Assembly: GCA_035536185.1 (NCBI GenBank)
Contig: DATLOM010000008.1
Location: forward strand, 62,001 to 126,000
Direction of reading: 5' to 3'
Length of the DNA: 64,000 nt
From: GCA-2861595 sp035536185
Lineage (GTDB): Bacteria > Actinomycetota > Acidimicrobiia > Acidimicrobiales > GCA-2861595
Shown: positions 62,532 to 64,000 of the stretch, piece after piece
Layout: the number at the start of each line of letters is the position of its first letter
Numbering within the stretch: the first letter of the stretch is position 1
Notes under the pieces: model-generated
Told to the model about the DNA's origin: nothing
What the model saw: only the letters and a program-made list of their open reading frames with translations
Database searches by the model: none
Translations under genes and position numbers: made by a program

Positions 62532-63458
62532 CTATCGCCTGCGCTTGGCGTCCAGGAGGCGGTGGTCGGCCAGGTCGAGGAGGTACTCCCCGTCGTCCCC
62601 GTCATCGGGGTAGGTGGCCGAGCCCCAGGTGAAGCTGGGGGCGCCGGCTGCCTCCACCCGGGCGACCACACACTCGGCGGTGTCCGCCGTCGCCTCCGGC
62701 AACAGCACCACGAACTCGTCACCGCCGACCCGGTAGGCCTGGTCGCCGACCCGCAGTGCGCTACCGAGGCCGGCCGCCAGCTCCCGCAGGAGGCGGTCGC
62801 CCGCGGCATGACCGTCCCTGTCGTTCACCGCTTTCAGCTTGTCCATGTCGGCGACCACGACGGTGAGGCAGCGGCTGTGGCGCTTGGCCCGGCCCAGATC
62901 ACGTTCTATGTCCCGCTGGAGGGCACGGCGGTTCAGCAGCCCGGTGAGAGCGTCCACATGGGCCTCCTCCTCCAGCCGGGTCGACATCCGGCGGGCGGCC
63001 ACGCCTATGGCCCGGTCGACCACCATGGTCATCCGCAGGAGCGTCTCCATCTGCTCCTCCGGTGGCACGCGCCCCTCCACATGGCTCCGGAGCGCCTCCC
63101 TCAGGCAGATGAGCTGGCCCACGGCCACGTCTAGCGATCCGGCGGCCACGGCGAAAGCCTCGGCGACAGGCTCGATGTCAGGGTCCGGCCCCCAGCCGAG
63201 TGGTTGCGGGTGGCGAAGGGCCAGGGCCACGCTCCTGATCACGTCAGCGGCCATGGGAGGCCGGCTCTCAGGCGGCAGGAGAGGATCCCACCGGCACAGC
63301 TCCTCCCAGATGAAGACTGCTTCACTGATCTCTGACTCGAGGATCCTGACCGCGACGAGCGGTGCCGGGTGGGCACGGGGGTCCTCGGCGGTGCCGCCGC
63401 CATCGACCACCGGACCGTCGGCCCGCCCGGCCAAGTCCGCCTGATCTGTCTGAGCCAC
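62532..63458 (-). CDS. GGDEF-domain diguanylate cyclase
   Basis: 308 residues. The N-terminal 165 or so residues are helical and may be a sensory domain of unknown type (LESEISEAVFIWEELCRWDP, LLRMTMVVDRAIG). The GGDEF domain follows: ALTGLLNRRALQRDI, VVVADMDKLKAVNDRDGHAAGD and YRVGGDEFVVLLPEA with the intact GGDEF active site. It should make cyclic di-GMP. No I-site RxxD is obvious. It has no membrane segment, so it is cytoplasmic. No EAL partner is visible. Confidence 0.88.
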   Translation of the reverse strand: MAQTDQADLAGRADGPVVDGGGTAEDPRAHPAPLVAVRILESEISEAVFIWEELCRWDPLLPPESRPPMAADVIRSVALALRHPQPLGWGPDPDIEPVAEAFAVAAGSLDVAVGQLICLREALRSHVEGRVPPEEQMETLLRMTMVVDRAIGVAARRMSTRLEEEAHVDALTGLLNRRALQRDIERDLGRAKRHSRCLTVVVADMDKLKAVNDRDGHAAGDRLLRELAAGLGSALRVGDQAYRVGGDEFVVLLPEATADTAECVVARVEAAGAPSFTWGSATYPDDGDDGEYLLDLADHRLLDAKRRR

Positions 63459-63610
63459 GTCTCAAAGGTATCTACCGGGAGGGTGGTCTGCTCAAACAGC
63501 TGATATTGGCCGGCTCGTGGCGACCAAAGAGTCGAGATCCTTCAGAAGGGAGCCTCGATGAAGGGATCGAGGGCGGTGGGACCGCGGCCATTTGGGGGTA
63601 GGGGACACCC

Positions 63611-64000
63611 ATGACGATCGAGATCGGATATGCACTGTCCAGTGAAGAGCATGCTCCGGCGGACCTGGTCCGTCACGCCGTTCGGGCCGAGGAAGCCGGC
63701 TTCACCTTCGCCGGCATCTCAGACCACTTCCATCCGTGGGTCAAGGCCCAGGGCCACAGCCCGTTCGTGTGGGGGGTGCTGGGGGCCATCGCCCAGGCCA
63801 CGGAACGACTACGACTGGGCACGGGAGTGACCTGCCCGACGGTGCGAACCCATCCGGCCATCGTGGCCCAGGCGGCCGCCACCGCCGCCTGCCTGATGCC
63901 CGGGCGCTTCTTCCTGGGCGTCGGCAGCGGTGAAGCCCTCAACGAGCACATTCTCGGTGACCGCTGGCCCCCGGCCCCTACCCGCCTGGAGATGCTGGAG
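63611..64000 (+). CDS. F420-dependent luciferase-like oxidoreductase, N-terminal part
   Basis: 130 codons remain before the right edge. MTIEIGYALSSEEH, EEAGFTFAGISDHFHPW and LRLGTGVTCPTVRTHPAIVAQAAATAACLMPGRFFLGVGSGE-like segments mark the F420-dependent glucose-6-phosphate dehydrogenase group of the luciferase-like monooxygenase family. His/Trp in SDHFHPW fit F420 contacts. It may be F420-dependent glucose-6-phosphate dehydrogenase or a TIGR03557-type oxidoreductase. TAGGGG lies exactly six bases before ATG 63611. It complements npdG at the other end of the window. Confidence 0.87.
   Translation, partial: MTIEIGYALSSEEHAPADLVRHAVRAEEAGFTFAGISDHFHPWVKAQGHSPFVWGVLGAIAQATERLRLGTGVTCPTVRTHPAIVAQAAATAACLMPGRFFLGVGSGEALNEHILGDRWPPAPTRLEMLE

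Overview
The window is GC-rich (about 70%) chromosomal DNA from an actinobacterium. Gene content points to the class Acidimicrobiia or a close relative; that placement is inference. Supporting genes are mycothiol ligase mshC, F420 chemistry (npdG and an F420-dependent luciferase-like enzyme at the right edge), the actinobacterial bcc-aa3 respiratory set with subunit IV (ctaF) and diheme QcrC, a 13E12-type HNH gene and DUF3048 lipoproteins. Many starts carry an NAnnnT -10-like hexamer exactly six bases before ATG/GTG and no Shine-Dalgarno sequence, which suggests frequent leaderless translation.

Layout. 1-13.6 kb: FetB-type permease end, mshC/npdG, M23 peptidase, carbamoyltransferase, two tandem DUF3048 lipoproteins, aldehyde dehydrogenase plus SRPBCC protein, metallophosphoesterase, a PAP2 phosphatase broken by an amber codon, a HicB-like protein, tRNA-Val(CAC) and an acetoacetate-decarboxylase-like protein. 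13.6-18 kb: glycosyltransferase, CsbD, MscS channel, then an ECF sigma factor coupled to an unusual membrane anti-sigma factor whose outer part is a type I periplasmic-binding-protein domain. 18-24 kb: a tightly overlapping four-gene operon (acyl reductase-HAD fusion, zinc dehydrogenase, LarA-like protein, PlsC-like acyltransferase), a candidate uncharacterised lipid pathway. 24-31.5 kb: gltB overlapping aconitase, then YceI. 31.5-38 kb: two small proteins, a SigA-like sigma factor, a DnaJ-domain protein, a CBS protein, an orphan NuoF-like protein, rpe and pirin. 38-46 kb: SURF1, ctaC-ctaD-ctaF converging on ctaE-qcrC-qcrA-qcrB, and a CtaG-like assembly factor. ctaD appears to start at CTG. 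46-55 kb: SMP-30 protein, a frameshifted 13E12 gene, debris of a sigma factor and a glycosyltransferase joined at a junction, a sugar nucleotidyltransferase, galactokinase, zinc dehydrogenase and small enzymes.

55,031-62,303 is an integrated element of about 7.3 kb. It is bounded by a perfect 50-bp direct repeat made from the 3' part of tRNA-Val(GAC), which is intact at the right end. It carries two secreted/membrane proteins in lower-GC DNA, a decayed TrwC-type relaxase, an excisionase-like protein, an XRE regulator, a toxin-antitoxin-like pair and a frameshifted tyrosine integrase. Paired TGATCA motifs lie just inside both ends. The right flank holds a GGDEF diguanylate cyclase and the truncated F420-dependent enzyme.

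Limits: everything was read by eye. Family names rest on motifs and remembered family features; no search, fold prediction or alignment was run.
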